Shown piece after piece: positions 1-8,409 of a stretch of 64,000 nucleotides of DNA; the first letter of the stretch is position 1, and each line of letters starts with the position of its first letter. Made by a program: the position numbers and the translations under genes. This stretch comes from Spirochaeta africana DSM 8902 (GTDB lineage: Bacteria; Spirochaetota; Spirochaetia; DSM-27196; DSM-8902): contig NC_017098.1 in NCBI RefSeq assembly GCF_000242595.2, positions 2,170,001 to 2,234,000 of the forward strand, in the 5' to 3' direction. The notes below the pieces were generated by a model. That model was not told the DNA's origin. It ran no database searches and saw nothing but the letters and a program-made list of their open reading frames with translations.

Positions 1-815
1 AGGATCCGGATAGCGGCGGTACGCATATGCTGATACTCACGATCGCTCAGGGTCTGTATCGGCGCCACCGTGATACTGTCACCGGTATGCACCCCCATCG
101 GGTCGACGTTCTCGATGGAACAGACCACAACAGCATTATCCGCCTGATCCCGCATGACCTCCAGCTCGAACTCCTTCCAGCCAAGCAGCGACTCGTCGAG
201 CAGAACCTGGTGAACCGGACTCTCGGCCAGGGCCCACTCGATGAACTCATCGAACTGATCCTCTGAATAGGCGATGCTGCCGCCTCGTCCACCCAGGGTA
301 TAGCTGGGGCGAATAATAATCGGCACCCCGACCTTGTCCAGGAAGGCTCGCGCCTCTTCCAGCGAGGTTACCAGGGTAGAGTTGGGATTCTCCAGTCCGA
401 TACTGGTCATCAGTTCCTTGAACTTGCCGCGATCCTCGGCAATCTGGATAGCATCGATGCCGGCCCCCAGCAGCTCTACCCCGTATTTCTCGAAAATTCC
501 GGCTTCTGCCAGATCGAGGGTCAGATTGAGTGCCGTCTGTCCACCCATGGTTGGCAGTACTGCATCGGGGCGCTCCTTGCGGATAATGTCCTCGACGTAG
601 GGAACCTCCAGGGGATCCATGTAGATCGCATCGGCGGTACCCGGGGTGGTCATAATCGTGGCAGGGTTCGGGTTCACCAGAATCACCCGGTACCCCTCTT
701 CCTTCAGTGCCCGCACCGCCTGGTTGCCGGAGTAGTCAAACTCACAGGCCTGGCCGATTACGATCGGACCGGAGCCGAAAATCAGTATGCTGGAAATATC
801 CCGTCGAGCTGGCAT
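1..815 (-). CDS. carB: Carbamoyl-phosphate synthase large subunit, N-terminal part (runs off window)
   Basis: Catalyses ATP-dependent carbamoyl phosphate synthesis for pyrimidines and arginine, using ammonia tunnelled from CarA. About 271 codons of the N-terminus are present; the 3' part lies beyond base 1. Translation from ATG at 813-815 begins [20 protein letters not shown], followed by [10 protein letters not shown] and [18 protein letters not shown], which are hallmark CarB N-terminal ATP-grasp sequences. [11 protein letters not shown] further on is the glycine-rich ATP-binding loop. A GGAGAGG Shine-Dalgarno lies just upstream of the ATG. The gene follows carA by 27 nt on the same strand, so carAB is an operon. 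Identity is certain; completeness is unknown. Confidence 0.97.
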   Translation of the reverse strand, partial: MPARRDISSILIFGSGPIVIGQACEFDYSGNQAVRALKEEGYRVILVNPNPATIMTTPGTADAIYMDPLEVPYVEDIIRKERPDAVLPTMGGQTALNLTLDLAEAGIFEKYGVELLGAGIDAIQIAEDRGKFKELMTSIGLENPNSTLVTSLEEARAFLDKVGVPIIIRPSYTLGGRGGSIAYSEDQFDEFIEWALAESPVHQVLLDESLLGWKEFELEVMRDQADNAVVVCSIENVDPMGVHTGDSITVAPIQTLSDREYQHMRTAAIRI

Positions 816-842
816 GAGCCTCTCCTTTTCGTGTATGCAGGG

Positions 843-2012
843 TTATGCGTGAACCGTTGTTGGGGCGAGTTCTATAAATCGATCAAATATCCACTTGGCA
901 TCATCCGGACCGGGTGAGCTCTCGGGATGAAACTGGGCCGTACGCAGGTTGCGCGAATCATCCTTTATTCCCTCGACAGTGCCGTCGTTGGCATTGCGAA
1001 ACCACACCGAAACCCCTTCTGGCAGGCTGTCTTCAAGTACGGTGAATCCGTGGTTTTGCGAGGTCACAAATACCTTCCCGGTTTCTTCGTCCCGTACCGG
1101 GTGATTCACCCCGTGATGACCGAACTTCATCTTGGCGGTTTTTGCGCCAGCCGCCAGCGAGATCAGCTGATGGCCAAGGCAGATGCCAAACACACCGGTC
1201 TTGCCGATCAGCCCCTGTACCGCTGATATCTGCTGCTCCAGAACGGCCGGATCACCGGGGCCGTTGGATATCAGCACTGCCTGCGGTTCATAGGCAAGTA
1301 TCTCCTCGGCACTGCTCAGGCTTGGCATCAGTACGACCTTGCAGCCGCGAGCGGTGAGTTCCCGCACAATATTGGCCTTGCTGCCGCAGTCCAGCAGTAC
1401 GAATCGCGGGCTTCCGGTCGGATTAAAGATTGCCGGCACGCTGCAGCCGACATCGGCAAGCAGATTGCGTCCCTCCATATCCGGGAAGCCCCGCAGGTAC
1501 GCCAGTACTGTCTCTCTGTCTTTGTCGGAGAGTTCATCGCCAGCTGCGTCCACCAGCATCCCGCGCATGCTGCCATGATCGCGCAGCATCAAGGTCAGGC
1601 CGCGGGTATCAACCTCGGTAATCCCGGGGATGCTGTGGTTTTTCAGGAACTCATCCAGCCCGATGCGACCAGCCGGAACCGGCCCACGATACAGGGAGCG
1701 TACAATCAGTGCCGCCGCCTTGATGCCGCGAATATCATCGCGATTCTCCGGGCCGCTTTCTCCCCATTCGTCCATATCGCCGTAGTTACCTGCGTGCGGA
1801 TAGGTAAGCACCACCAGTTGCCCGGTATACGACGGGTCGGTCAACACCTCGTGGTATCCGCTCATAGCGGTGTTAAACACCACCTCGCCAGCCCCGCTGT
1901 ATCCAGCCGGTGCCAGCCCTTTCAGATCGGCAACCGATGCTGCGGCACCGCCAAACCCCTTCCCGTAAAATACCTGTCCGTTTTCCAGGACCAGGAATCT
2001 GCTGTGCTCCAT
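843..2012 (-). CDS. carA: Carbamoyl-phosphate synthase small (glutaminase) subunit
   Basis: Glutamine amidotransferase subunit that hydrolyses glutamine and supplies ammonia to CarB. It is 389 aa. The N-terminal CarA domain (LENGQVFYGKGFG, VVFNTAMSGYHEVLTDPSYTGQ) is followed by a class I GATase domain with the nucleophile motif GVFGICLGHQL and a catalytic His/Glu at FHPESSPGP. The reading frame is open further upstream to 2114, but the ATG at 2012 is preceded by a strong AGGGGGAAGG Shine-Dalgarno, and the extension would run into the tRNA terminator. An 18-bp palindrome lies 25 nt upstream of the start. It is transcribed with carB, separate from the upstream tRNA because of the terminator at 2061-2088. 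Confidence 0.97.
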   Translation of the reverse strand: MEHSRFLVLENGQVFYGKGFGGAAASVADLKGLAPAGYSGAGEVVFNTAMSGYHEVLTDPSYTGQLVVLTYPHAGNYGDMDEWGESGPENRDDIRGIKAAALIVRSLYRGPVPAGRIGLDEFLKNHSIPGITEVDTRGLTLMLRDHGSMRGMLVDAAGDELSDKDRETVLAYLRGFPDMEGRNLLADVGCSVPAIFNPTGSPRFVLLDCGSKANIVRELTARGCKVVLMPSLSSAEEILAYEPQAVLISNGPGDPAVLEQQISAVQGLIGKTGVFGICLGHQLISLAAGAKTAKMKFGHHGVNHPVRDEETGKVFVTSQNHGFTVLEDSLPEGVSVWFRNANDGTVEGIKDDSRNLRTAQFHPESSPGPDDAKWIFDRFIELAPTTVHA

Positions 2013-2036
2013 ACCTTCCCCCTTTTGCTGTACGGC

Positions 2037-2054
2037 GACAACAATGTTGTTGTC
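2037..2054. promoter_or_regulatory. Perfect inverted repeat upstream of carA, possible operator
   Basis: GACAACAA and TTGTTGTC form 8-bp arms around a 2-bp centre. The repeat lies between the tRNA-Gln terminator and the carA Shine-Dalgarno. On the carA strand a CTGACA hexamer overlaps its distal edge and a weak TACAGC follows 18 nt later, so the repeat would sit in a promoter spacer. An operator role is inference. Confidence 0.4.
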
Positions 2055-2060
2055 AGGGCA

Positions 2061-2088
2061 CAAAAAAACCGGCGTACCCGCCGGTTTT
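2061..2088 (-). terminator. Intrinsic terminator after tRNA-Gln
   Basis: On the minus strand AAAACCGGCG - GGTA - CGCCGGTTTT forms a 10-bp stem with a 4-nt loop, followed by further T residues. It lies 47 nt beyond the tRNA-Gln 3' end and separates the tRNA transcript from carAB. Confidence 0.85.
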
Positions 2089-2134
2089 AGATCGCTGGCA
2101 TAGGGCGAACTCACCTATGCGCGGGCTTCAGTTG

Positions 2135-2205
2135 CTTCCCGGGGAGGATTCGAACCCCCACATACAGAACCAGAATCTGCAGTGCTACCGTTACACCACC
2201 GGGAA
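2135..2205 (-). tRNA. tRNA-Gln (anticodon CTG)
   Basis: Folds as a cloverleaf: acceptor TTCCCGG/CCGGGAA, D-arm GTGT..GCAC, anticodon stem GCAGA/TCTGT with loop TTCTGGT (anticodon CTG, reading CAG), and T-arm GGGGG-TTCGAAT-CCTCC. The discriminator base is G. The 3' CCA is not encoded and must be added post-transcriptionally. It has its own promoter and terminator. Confidence 0.95.
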
Positions 2206-2229
2206 ATATGAGCTCTCGCTTCGAGGCGT

Positions 2230-2259
2230 ACTGTAGCCTGAACCCCGATAAAATGTCAA
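2230..2259 (-). promoter_or_regulatory. Sigma70-type promoter of tRNA-Gln
   Basis: TTGACA (2259-2254), an 18-bp spacer and TACAGT (2235-2230) on the minus strand, ending 24 nt before the mature tRNA 5' end. Confidence 0.75.
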
Positions 2260-2332
2260 CACGTCATACAGGATTTCCCGCTACAGTCTGGCGGGGCACA
2301 CCGGAGCCGGACAGCACCAGCCCGCGCCAGCA

Positions 2333-2875
2333 TCAGTCCCCGGTTTCGCTGTGATAGTCCACCAGGGTTTTAACCGGCATGTCCTGCAGTACCGTGTGAA
2401 ACCCCAGGAACGGCAATCCGATCACCCCGAACACCCCGGCCAGCTGGGCACCGCCCTTGCGAAACAACCGGGCACTGGCAGCCAGGGTGCCGCCGGTCGC
2501 AATCAGATCGTCCACGATCACCACCCGCGCATTTTCCGGCACATCGTCGGCATGCACCTCGACGGTGTCGGTCCCGTACTCCAACGCAAAATCCTCACTG
2601 TATACCTTGCCCGGCAGCTTGCCCTTCTTGCGCACCATGATAAGCGGCAGCGCCAGATCCTTGGCAACAGGGGCAGCAAACAGGAACCCTCGTGCATCGA
2701 TCGCCGCTATGGCATCCGGCTTCAGGGTATTGATCCAGGTCTTCGCCTCGTTGATGCAGTATGCGAAGGCTGCCGGATCCTTCAGAACACTGGTTATGTC
2801 GTAAAAAAGAATACCCGGTTTGGGAAAATCGGGGATCTTGCGGATTGCCTGGTCAAGATCTACATCAAGCTTCAT
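2333..2875 (-). CDS. apt: Adenine phosphoribosyltransferase
   Basis: Salvages adenine to AMP using PRPP. It is 180 aa, the usual family length. The start MKLDVDLDQAIRKIPDFPKP is typical, and the PRPP-binding loop VVIVDDLIATGGTLAAS is intact. The frame stays open upstream to 3100, but that part overlaps the divergent ATPase gene. ATG at 2875 has a good AAGGAAGG Shine-Dalgarno. It is divergent from the MinD/ParA-like gene (50 bp between starts) and is followed by tRNA-Gln on the same strand. Confidence 0.96.
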   Translation of the reverse strand: MKLDVDLDQAIRKIPDFPKPGILFYDITSVLKDPAAFAYCINEAKTWINTLKPDAIAAIDARGFLFAAPVAKDLALPLIMVRKKGKLPGKVYSEDFALEYGTDTVEVHADDVPENARVVIVDDLIATGGTLAASARLFRKGGAQLAGVFGVIGLPFLGFHTVLQDMPVKTLVDYHSETGD

Positions 2876-2887
2876 ACTACACCTTCC

Positions 2888-2916
2888 TTGCATATCACCG
2901 TCTGATACCATATGAT
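2888..2916 (+). promoter_or_regulatory. Putative promoter of the ParA-like gene (leaderless arrangement)
   Basis: TTGCAT (2888-2893), a 17-bp spacer, TATGAT (2911-2916), then only 8 nt to the ATG at 2925. No Shine-Dalgarno precedes that ATG. The -35 is weak, but the spacing and -10 are good. Confidence 0.5.
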
Positions 2917-2924
2917 TTCTGGTA

Positions 2925-3908
2925 ATGACAGCTATCGTTCCAGTCGCCAGCGGGAAAGGCGGCGTAGGAAAGACCATCGCCACCGCCAACCTGGGAATCT
3001 CCCTGGCACAGGCGGGCAAGACGGTCATCCTGGCCGACCTCGACCTCGGCGCTGCCAATCTACACACAATTCTTGGGATTCGCAATCGCCAGCCCGGCAT
3101 TGGTCACATAATCAGTAAAAAATCCTCCCGGATAGAGGATCTGGTGATGGAGACCGCGGTTCCGCGGCTGCATTTCCTGCCTGGCGACGGTCTGCTGCCG
3201 GCAACCGCCAATCTGCCGTTCTTTACCAAAAAAAAGATTATGCGGGACCTGCAGAATCTGGTAGCCGATTATGTACTGCTGGACCTGGGAGCCGGCTCAA
3301 ACTACAACACGGTTGATTTTTTTCTGACCGGCAGTTTCGGGCTTATCGTGTGTACCCCCGAGACGACCTCGATACTGAATGCCTACTCGTTTATCAAAAC
3401 CGCTGTATTTCGCCTGCTGTATCGCAGCTTTCCGGCCAACAGCCCGGAACGCGGTATCATCCAGGACTTTATGATGGAGCGGCTTGAAGGCAGCAGCGAC
3501 TCCTTTCTCAGCCTGACCGAACGACTGGACAGCGAAACCGCCAGAGATATCGTGCGCACCCGGCTGCAGGAGTTCTGCCCGCGGGTGGTAATCAATAACG
3601 GTCGATCAGCTGACGAGCTTCCCCTTGGCGGTCGCCTGCGCCAGATCGCCCGCAAGAACCTTGATATCGAGGTGGAATACATCGGCTTTTTGCCACATGA
3701 CCCGGCAGTCGAGCGCAGCCCGTTTGAACGGACACCCACCGCATTAGCCTATCCCGACTGCATGTTTATGCGCGCCCTGCGCGGCACAACCTCAACCCTG
3801 CTGAAAATCCAGCCGGAGCAGCCGCAGTTTCCCATGTACGATGATGATGCCGATCTCTACGCTGCTGCACGGCGGTATCAGGAAGCGGTTACGGATAATC
3901 CCGTTTAA
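2925..3908 (+). CDS. MinD/ParA-family P-loop ATPase
   Basis: A 327-aa deviant-Walker ATPase with PVASGKGGVGKTIATANLGI at the extreme N-terminus (signature Lys plus P-loop) and ADLDLGAANLHTILGI as the switch I/Walker A' region. DYVLLDLGAGSNYNTVDFF is the Walker B/switch II region. Such proteins position cell structures (division site, flagella, plasmids or chemoreceptors). It is longer than canonical MinD (about 260) or FlhG (about 290), with a less conserved C-terminal third. No partner MinE, FlhF or ParB gene is adjacent, so the cargo is unknown. The gene lacks a Shine-Dalgarno and may be leaderless. Its 3' end overlaps the convergent tsaD by 20 bp. Confidence 0.85.
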   Translation: MTAIVPVASGKGGVGKTIATANLGISLAQAGKTVILADLDLGAANLHTILGIRNRQPGIGHIISKKSSRIEDLVMETAVPRLHFLPGDGLLPATANLPFFTKKKIMRDLQNLVADYVLLDLGAGSNYNTVDFFLTGSFGLIVCTPETTSILNAYSFIKTAVFRLLYRSFPANSPERGIIQDFMMERLEGSSDSFLSLTERLDSETARDIVRTRLQEFCPRVVINNGRSADELPLGGRLRQIARKNLDIEVEYIGFLPHDPAVERSPFERTPTALAYPDCMFMRALRGTTSTLLKIQPEQPQFPMYDDDADLYAAARRYQEAVTDNPV

Positions 3909-4902
3909 ATCCCGGAACACGGGCTGATACTGTCGCACTCAAGGGATCCCCGCCATGCTGCTGCAGCACATGGTACCCCAGGCCGGCTATCATGGCTCCG
4001 TTGTCGGTGCATAACGGCAGCGAGGGAAACCAGGCATCGATCTCGCGGTGCTCTCGCAGCGCCCGCCGGAAATAGGTATTGGCCGCCACCCCGCCGGCAG
4101 CAACAACACGCGGGACTTCATACACCGCACAGGCGTCGAGCATGCGCTTCAGCAGCATGTCTACCGCACGCTTCTCAAACGAGGCAGCTATGTTCGGCAT
4201 GCTCGCTTCACAGCCAGGCTGAAGAAACTGCTGCCGCTGGTTGATGACCGCTGTTTTCAGGCCGCTGTAGGATATATCAAAACGGTGGTCACCTTTCTGG
4301 AGGCTGGTACCGGGAAATGCAAAGGCGGCCGGATTCCCCTGACGGGCCAGCTCATCGATCAGCACACCCCCGGGGTACCCCAGACCAAGATGCTTGGCGA
4401 CCTTGTCAAAGGCCTCACCGATCGCATCGTCAATGGTCGCGCCGATCACCTTCATCTCCAGAGGTCCCTCCACCAGGGTAATCATGGTGTGCCCACCGGA
4501 TACCAGCAGACCGATGTGCGGATACGCAACCGTATCCTCCAGCTGAACCGCGTAGAGATGGGCCAGAATATGGTTTACCCCCGCAAACGGAATCCCCAGT
4601 CGCAGTGACAGCCCCTTGGCAAATGTATGTCCTACCAGTAATGAACCGGCCAGTCCGGGCCTGTCGGTCACGGCAATCCCGTCCAGATCCTGCTCGCTGA
4701 TGCCGGCATCCTGCAGAGCCTGACGGTATACCGGCAGGATCCATTCAGTGTGCTTGCGGCTGGCAATCTCGGGAACCACACCGCTGTACGGCACATGAAA
4801 CTCTATTTGGGTGGCGACCTGATTGGACAGGATCTCGGCGCCGTTACGAACTACCGATACCGCACATTCATCACAGGATGACTCGATTCCCAGTATCAGC
4901 AT
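3889..4902 (-). CDS. tsaD: tRNA threonylcarbamoyladenosine synthase, TsaD subunit
   Basis: TsaD transfers threonylcarbamoyl from TC-AMP to A37 of ANN-decoding tRNAs, with TsaB/TsaE partners that are not in this window. The product is 337 aa, family length. MLILGIESSCDECAVSVV is the ASKHA phosphate-binding start, NHILAHLYAV holds the metal-binding histidines, and GLLVSGGHTMI and RVVAAGGVAANTYFR are conserved. The ATG at 4902 lies 2 nt after the stop of the upstream gene, so translation is coupled. An upstream in-frame extension to 5022 overlaps that gene and is rejected. Confidence 0.96.
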   Translation of the reverse strand: MLILGIESSCDECAVSVVRNGAEILSNQVATQIEFHVPYSGVVPEIASRKHTEWILPVYRQALQDAGISEQDLDGIAVTDRPGLAGSLLVGHTFAKGLSLRLGIPFAGVNHILAHLYAVQLEDTVAYPHIGLLVSGGHTMITLVEGPLEMKVIGATIDDAIGEAFDKVAKHLGLGYPGGVLIDELARQGNPAAFAFPGTSLQKGDHRFDISYSGLKTAVINQRQQFLQPGCEASMPNIAASFEKRAVDMLLKRMLDACAVYEVPRVVAAGGVAANTYFRRALREHREIDAWFPSLPLCTDNGAMIAGLGYHVLQQHGGDPLSATVSARVPGFKRDYP

Positions 4903-4904
4903 GA

Positions 4905-6071
4905 TCAGCGATTCTCTTCCGCCAGGTGCGCAATCAGCTCGGACAGAGTACCAAAATGAAACCCCTCCTCCATCAGTTCGGGATACAGCTCCGAGATAAT
5001 CTCGCCCAGCTCGTCGCTCCATACATGACCGATCATCACGGCATATCCTCGCCGGCGGGCAACCCCTTTGCTCTCCTCGATAGCCTGCATAATGGCTGTG
5101 CGGGTATCCTCGTTGTCCAGAAAAATATCTCGTTCCACTACCGGGACTCCTCTGGCACGGGCTGCGTTGGCCGCAACACTCTGTGCCGTAGTTCGACTGT
5201 CAAGAAACAGCATGCTGCTGTCCTGTGCCTGCATGGCATCCAGAAATGCGCCGATTGCCTGCTTGTCGGCGGTAACCCGGGAACCCATGTGGTTGTTGGC
5301 GCCAACGGCGTGCGGCACCGAACGAAACGCAGCAGCGGTTCTGTCTGCAATCCCCTTGTGATCATCGGCGGTATAGATTGCGCCTGGACCGGGATCAACA
5401 TCCGGGTTCATGGCCTCCATTGGCATATGCAGGATAACCTCCTTGCCGGCCGCAGCCGAGGCCGCGGCAGAGGCCTTGCTGTAGGCCAGATGCGGCATAA
5501 CCGCAATGGTCATTGGTGCCGGGGTATCCAGAAATCGCTCCAGCTGCTTCATACTGTAGCCGGCATCATCTATTACAAATACCAGCCACGGCTTGTCCTC
5601 GGGCAACAGCGGCAATGCCGGAGCGTCCTCCGCCGGGGCATCCGGATACTCGGTATGCTCCGGATCTGGCGCTGCAGGCGCCCGTCGCGGTGATACCGGT
5701 GCAGTCGGCGACTCGGGCGCGGCTGGGGATGGTGCCGGATCTATCGGTCTCGTCGGCTGCTGCCGTGGGTCGGGCACCTCCGGAGAACCGGTATCTACCA
5801 CAGCGGAATCAACCGGATAATACACCACCGACAGCACAGCTGCCGTAAAGCCGGTCCCGATAATAGCCAGGGCTATCAGGAACTGGCGACGCCAGAACCG
5901 GCGTCGCTCCTGCTGCCGGCGTTTAGCCGCAGCTGTCTTGCCCTTCCGCTTGCCGGAGGCCGCCGGTTTTTTTCCGGCAGCGCGTGAGGACGAGCGGGTT
6001 GAGCCGGTTTTTTTCCGGGATTTGCCCGGCTTTGAAGCCAGCCGGCGCGACTGCAGGTGCCTGAATGCCAT
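4905..6071 (-). CDS. Divergent polysaccharide deacetylase (YibQ/DUF610 family), membrane-anchored
   Basis: A 388-aa protein. Residues 1-50 are Lys/Arg-rich and cytoplasmic, and one membrane segment (FLIALAIIGTGFTAAVLSVV) is at about 57-77. A Pro/Ala-rich linker follows to about 155, then the catalytic-like domain begins KPWLVFVIDDAGYSMKQLER. HMPMEAMNP, NNHMGSRVTADKQAI, FLDSRTTAQSVA and GYAVMIGHV match the divergent deacetylase family. The exact substrate of the family is not settled. It is first in an operon with tsaD. Its promoter ends 6 nt from the ATG with no Shine-Dalgarno, suggesting a leaderless message. Confidence 0.88.
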   Translation of the reverse strand: MAFRHLQSRRLASKPGKSRKKTGSTRSSSRAAGKKPAASGKRKGKTAAAKRRQQERRRFWRRQFLIALAIIGTGFTAAVLSVVYYPVDSAVVDTGSPEVPDPRQQPTRPIDPAPSPAAPESPTAPVSPRRAPAAPDPEHTEYPDAPAEDAPALPLLPEDKPWLVFVIDDAGYSMKQLERFLDTPAPMTIAVMPHLAYSKASAAASAAAGKEVILHMPMEAMNPDVDPGPGAIYTADDHKGIADRTAAAFRSVPHAVGANNHMGSRVTADKQAIGAFLDAMQAQDSSMLFLDSRTTAQSVAANAARARGVPVVERDIFLDNEDTRTAIMQAIEESKGVARRRGYAVMIGHVWSDELGEIISELYPELMEEGFHFGTLSELIAHLAEENR

Positions 6072-6077
6072 CGGCTA

Positions 6078-6106
6078 AAGATATGACGTGTCCCCGGTTC
6101 GGTCAA
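6078..6106 (-). promoter_or_regulatory. Promoter of the yibQ-like/tsaD operon (leaderless arrangement)
   Basis: TTGACC (6106-6101), a 17-bp spacer and TATCTT (6083-6078) on the minus strand, then exactly 6 nt to the ATG at 6071. The predicted +1 coincides with the start codon. Confidence 0.75.
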
Positions 6107-6194
6107 GAGCGGAACACCTGCCACGATACACCCACACCATCATGCTGCAGTGGATACATCATGAGACAGCTCACACCAGCTCTGGATCCGCAAC

Positions 6195-7034
6195 TCAGGC
6201 ATGGGCATAGCTGTACAGCGGCTCGGCGGTTTTCTGCAGTTTACGCAACGCCCGCATCTCTATCTGGCGTACCGTCTCGGGGCTGATACCCATGCGCTGA
6301 CCGATACATTTCAGGGTAGATCGTTCACCGCCCAGAAGGGCAAATCGGTACAGCAGAATCCTGCGCTCACGTTCACGCAGACCATCCAGCAGCTGCAGGG
6401 TTTCCTGGTGAACCGCCTCTCGCATCACCTCGCGGTCCGGGCAGTAGGAATAATCCTCGACGATGTCCATAAGGGTACCGGAATCTTCGTTGATGGCAGC
6501 CTGCAGCGATATGGTGCTGCCGGAAAACTGCATGATCTCCAGCACATCCTCGTGCGACATACCAACCTCAGCTGCGATCTCGTCTGTGGTGGGGAGTCGC
6601 ATCAGTGTCTGCTGCAAAGACAGTGCTGTCCGCTTGATACGCCGCAATGCATCCTCCTTGCGGTGGGGCAGGCGTATCATACGTCGCTTGTTTGCAATGG
6701 CCCTGGTTATAGATTGCCGTATCCACCAGGATGCATAGGTGCTGAAACGGGCATTTTTTCTATGATCGAATTTTTCGGCGGCCTTCATCAGTCCGATGTT
6801 GCCTTCCTGAATCAGGTCCATCAGATTCTGTGAATCGCTGGCGTATGCCTTGGCTATCTTTACCACCAGCCGCAGGTTGCATTGAATCAAGCGCTGCATG
6901 GCATCTTCGTCACCCGCCATGATCTGTCGGGAGAGCTGCTGCTCCTGCTCTGCAGTCAGTAACGCGTACTGTTTTATCTGCGCGAAGTACGTCTGTAATG
7001 CATCAGTATCCAGTTCATTCCGTTTAGCCTTCAT
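6195..7034 (-). CDS. RNA polymerase sigma factor, sigma70 group 2 (RpoS/RpoD-like)
   Basis: A 279-aa sigma factor lacking region 1.1. Region 1.2 is TDALQTYFAQIKQYALLT. Region 2 (NLRLVVKIAKAY, LIQEGNIGLMKAAEKFD, RFSTYASWWIRQSITRAI) carries the -10-recognition helix. Region 3 covers about 140-205, and region 4.2 ends with IGQRMGISPETVRQIEMRAL. Size and architecture match RpoS-like alternative factors, not the larger primary RpoD. The ATG at 7034 has a GGGAG Shine-Dalgarno; the frame is open a further 17 codons upstream without support. An imperfect palindrome TGCACATATGTTGCA (7046-7060) sits just upstream. It lies downstream of flgJ on the same strand. Confidence 0.92.
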   Translation of the reverse strand: MKAKRNELDTDALQTYFAQIKQYALLTAEQEQQLSRQIMAGDEDAMQRLIQCNLRLVVKIAKAYASDSQNLMDLIQEGNIGLMKAAEKFDHRKNARFSTYASWWIRQSITRAIANKRRMIRLPHRKEDALRRIKRTALSLQQTLMRLPTTDEIAAEVGMSHEDVLEIMQFSGSTISLQAAINEDSGTLMDIVEDYSYCPDREVMREAVHQETLQLLDGLRERERRILLYRFALLGGERSTLKCIGQRMGISPETVRQIEMRALRKLQKTAEPLYSYAHA

Positions 7035-7221
7035 ACAACACTCCCTGCACATATGTTGCAATCGGTGTGCCAAGTGGTGCTTCATCAGGAATGAATTTCT
7101 AACTTATTACCATACAATATTTTAGTGCATTATCCGCAATCAACGTTCTCGGTTTCCGCACGTGCTGTTCACTATTGTATACAGTTTACACTCACGATAT
7201 CAGCCGGATACTATGAATTTG

Positions 7222-7569
7222 CTACGGCAACTCCTGATCTGACATTGCCTCGTAGGCAGAACTGCGCTGCTGCAGCTGATCGTACATCATATCCGACAGA
7301 CCGAAAGAACCGTTGTGCGACATTTCCCGGGCATACTCCATGTTCAGCATATCACGAAAAATCTTTTCAGACTCCCCGCCATAGAACAAACCCTCCTCGG
7401 TGTTCAGGGTGTTGTACATGGCATCAAGCATCTGCTTTACAAACAGTGCCTCGAACTCACGGGTTACCTCACGCAGCGCCGCATCATCACCCCGGGCCTG
7501 ATCAGCCCGGGGGGTTTTCGGCTGCGATAAAAACCTGCTGAAATCTACCGTTGCAGTCTGGGTGGTCAT
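7222..7569 (-). CDS. flgJ: Flagellar rod-binding protein, FlgJ N-terminal domain only
   Basis: A 115-aa protein with the rod-binding signature EFEALFVKQMLDAMYNTL and IFRDMLNMEYAREMSHNGSF. It lacks the C-terminal muramidase domain of gammaproteobacterial FlgJ, so it probably scaffolds rod assembly in the periplasm while another enzyme cuts the wall. It follows flgG by 20 bp in a flgF-flgG-flgJ operon. Confidence 0.9.
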   Translation of the reverse strand: MTTQTATVDFSRFLSQPKTPRADQARGDDAALREVTREFEALFVKQMLDAMYNTLNTEEGLFYGGESEKIFRDMLNMEYAREMSHNGSFGLSDMMYDQLQQRSSAYEAMSDQELP

Positions 7570-7589
7570 ATGCTAACTCCTCGACCCCG

Positions 7590-8384
7590 TTATCGCTTCA
7601 GGGTTGCCGCAATCCCGAGCATCGAGTCCGATGTCTGGATCGCCTTGGAATTGAACTCGTAGGCACGCTGAGCAGTGATCATATCGACCATCTCCCGTAC
7701 AATCTCTACATTCGAGTTCTCCAGAAACCGGTGCTGCAGCTGCCCCATACCATCCAGACCGGGCAGACCGGCAATCGGATCCCCACTGGCCGCACTCACG
7801 GTGAACAGATTCTCACCCACTGCCTGCAGACCTGCCGGGTTCACAAACCGGACCAGCTCCATCTGCCCTGCCTGAATCGGATCATCCTGTCCCGGCAGGT
7901 TTACAAATACCCGACCATCCTGCGTCACATTCAACGACTCACGGATAAACCCCTCCGGCAGTATAACCTCGGGAATCACCTTGTAGCCCTGGCTGGTGAC
8001 CAGCTGACCATTGGAGTCAATCTTGAACGACCCGTCCCGGGTATAGGCAAAGCTTCCGTCATACTGCTGCACCCGGAAGAAACCCTCACCGGCTATCGCC
8101 AGATCGCTTTCATTACCAGTGTTCTGTAAGGAACCCTGTCCAAACAGCTTCTGGGTTGCGGCCACCTTGGTGCCGTGCCCAACCTGCACCCCGACCGGCA
8201 CCAGTGTCTCCTCGGTTGCCGGGGTACCGGCGGTGCGTACCGTCTGATACAGCAAATCCTCGAAGTCAGCCCGATTTCGCTTGAAACCGGTGGTGTTCAC
8301 GTTGGAAAGGTTGTTCGCAATAGTATCGATATTAAACTGCTGTCCGGTCATCCCTGCAGCAGCTGTGTGCAATGATCTCATCAT
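7590..8384 (-). CDS. flgG: Flagellar distal rod protein FlgG
   Basis: A 264-aa axial protein building the distal rod of the periplasmic flagellum. The N-terminal motif LHTAAAGMTGQQFNIDTIAN leads into NLSNVNTTGFKR. The C-terminal helix ENSNVEIVREMVDMITAQRA with YEFNSKAIQTSDSML is diagnostic. Length equals the family norm. It sits between flgF and flgJ. Confidence 0.97.
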   Translation of the reverse strand: MMRSLHTAAAGMTGQQFNIDTIANNLSNVNTTGFKRNRADFEDLLYQTVRTAGTPATEETLVPVGVQVGHGTKVAATQKLFGQGSLQNTGNESDLAIAGEGFFRVQQYDGSFAYTRDGSFKIDSNGQLVTSQGYKVIPEVILPEGFIRESLNVTQDGRVFVNLPGQDDPIQAGQMELVRFVNPAGLQAVGENLFTVSAASGDPIAGLPGLDGMGQLQHRFLENSNVEIVREMVDMITAQRAYEFNSKAIQTSDSMLGIAATLKR

Positions 8385-8409
8385 ACGTCTATCCCCCTGT
8401 TCGGCTGCC

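Noticed and set aside
2876-3100. N-terminal extension of Apt to 3100
   Set aside because: It would overlap the divergent ATPase coding sequence, lacks homology to Apt, and ATG 2875 has a strong Shine-Dalgarno and gives normal length.
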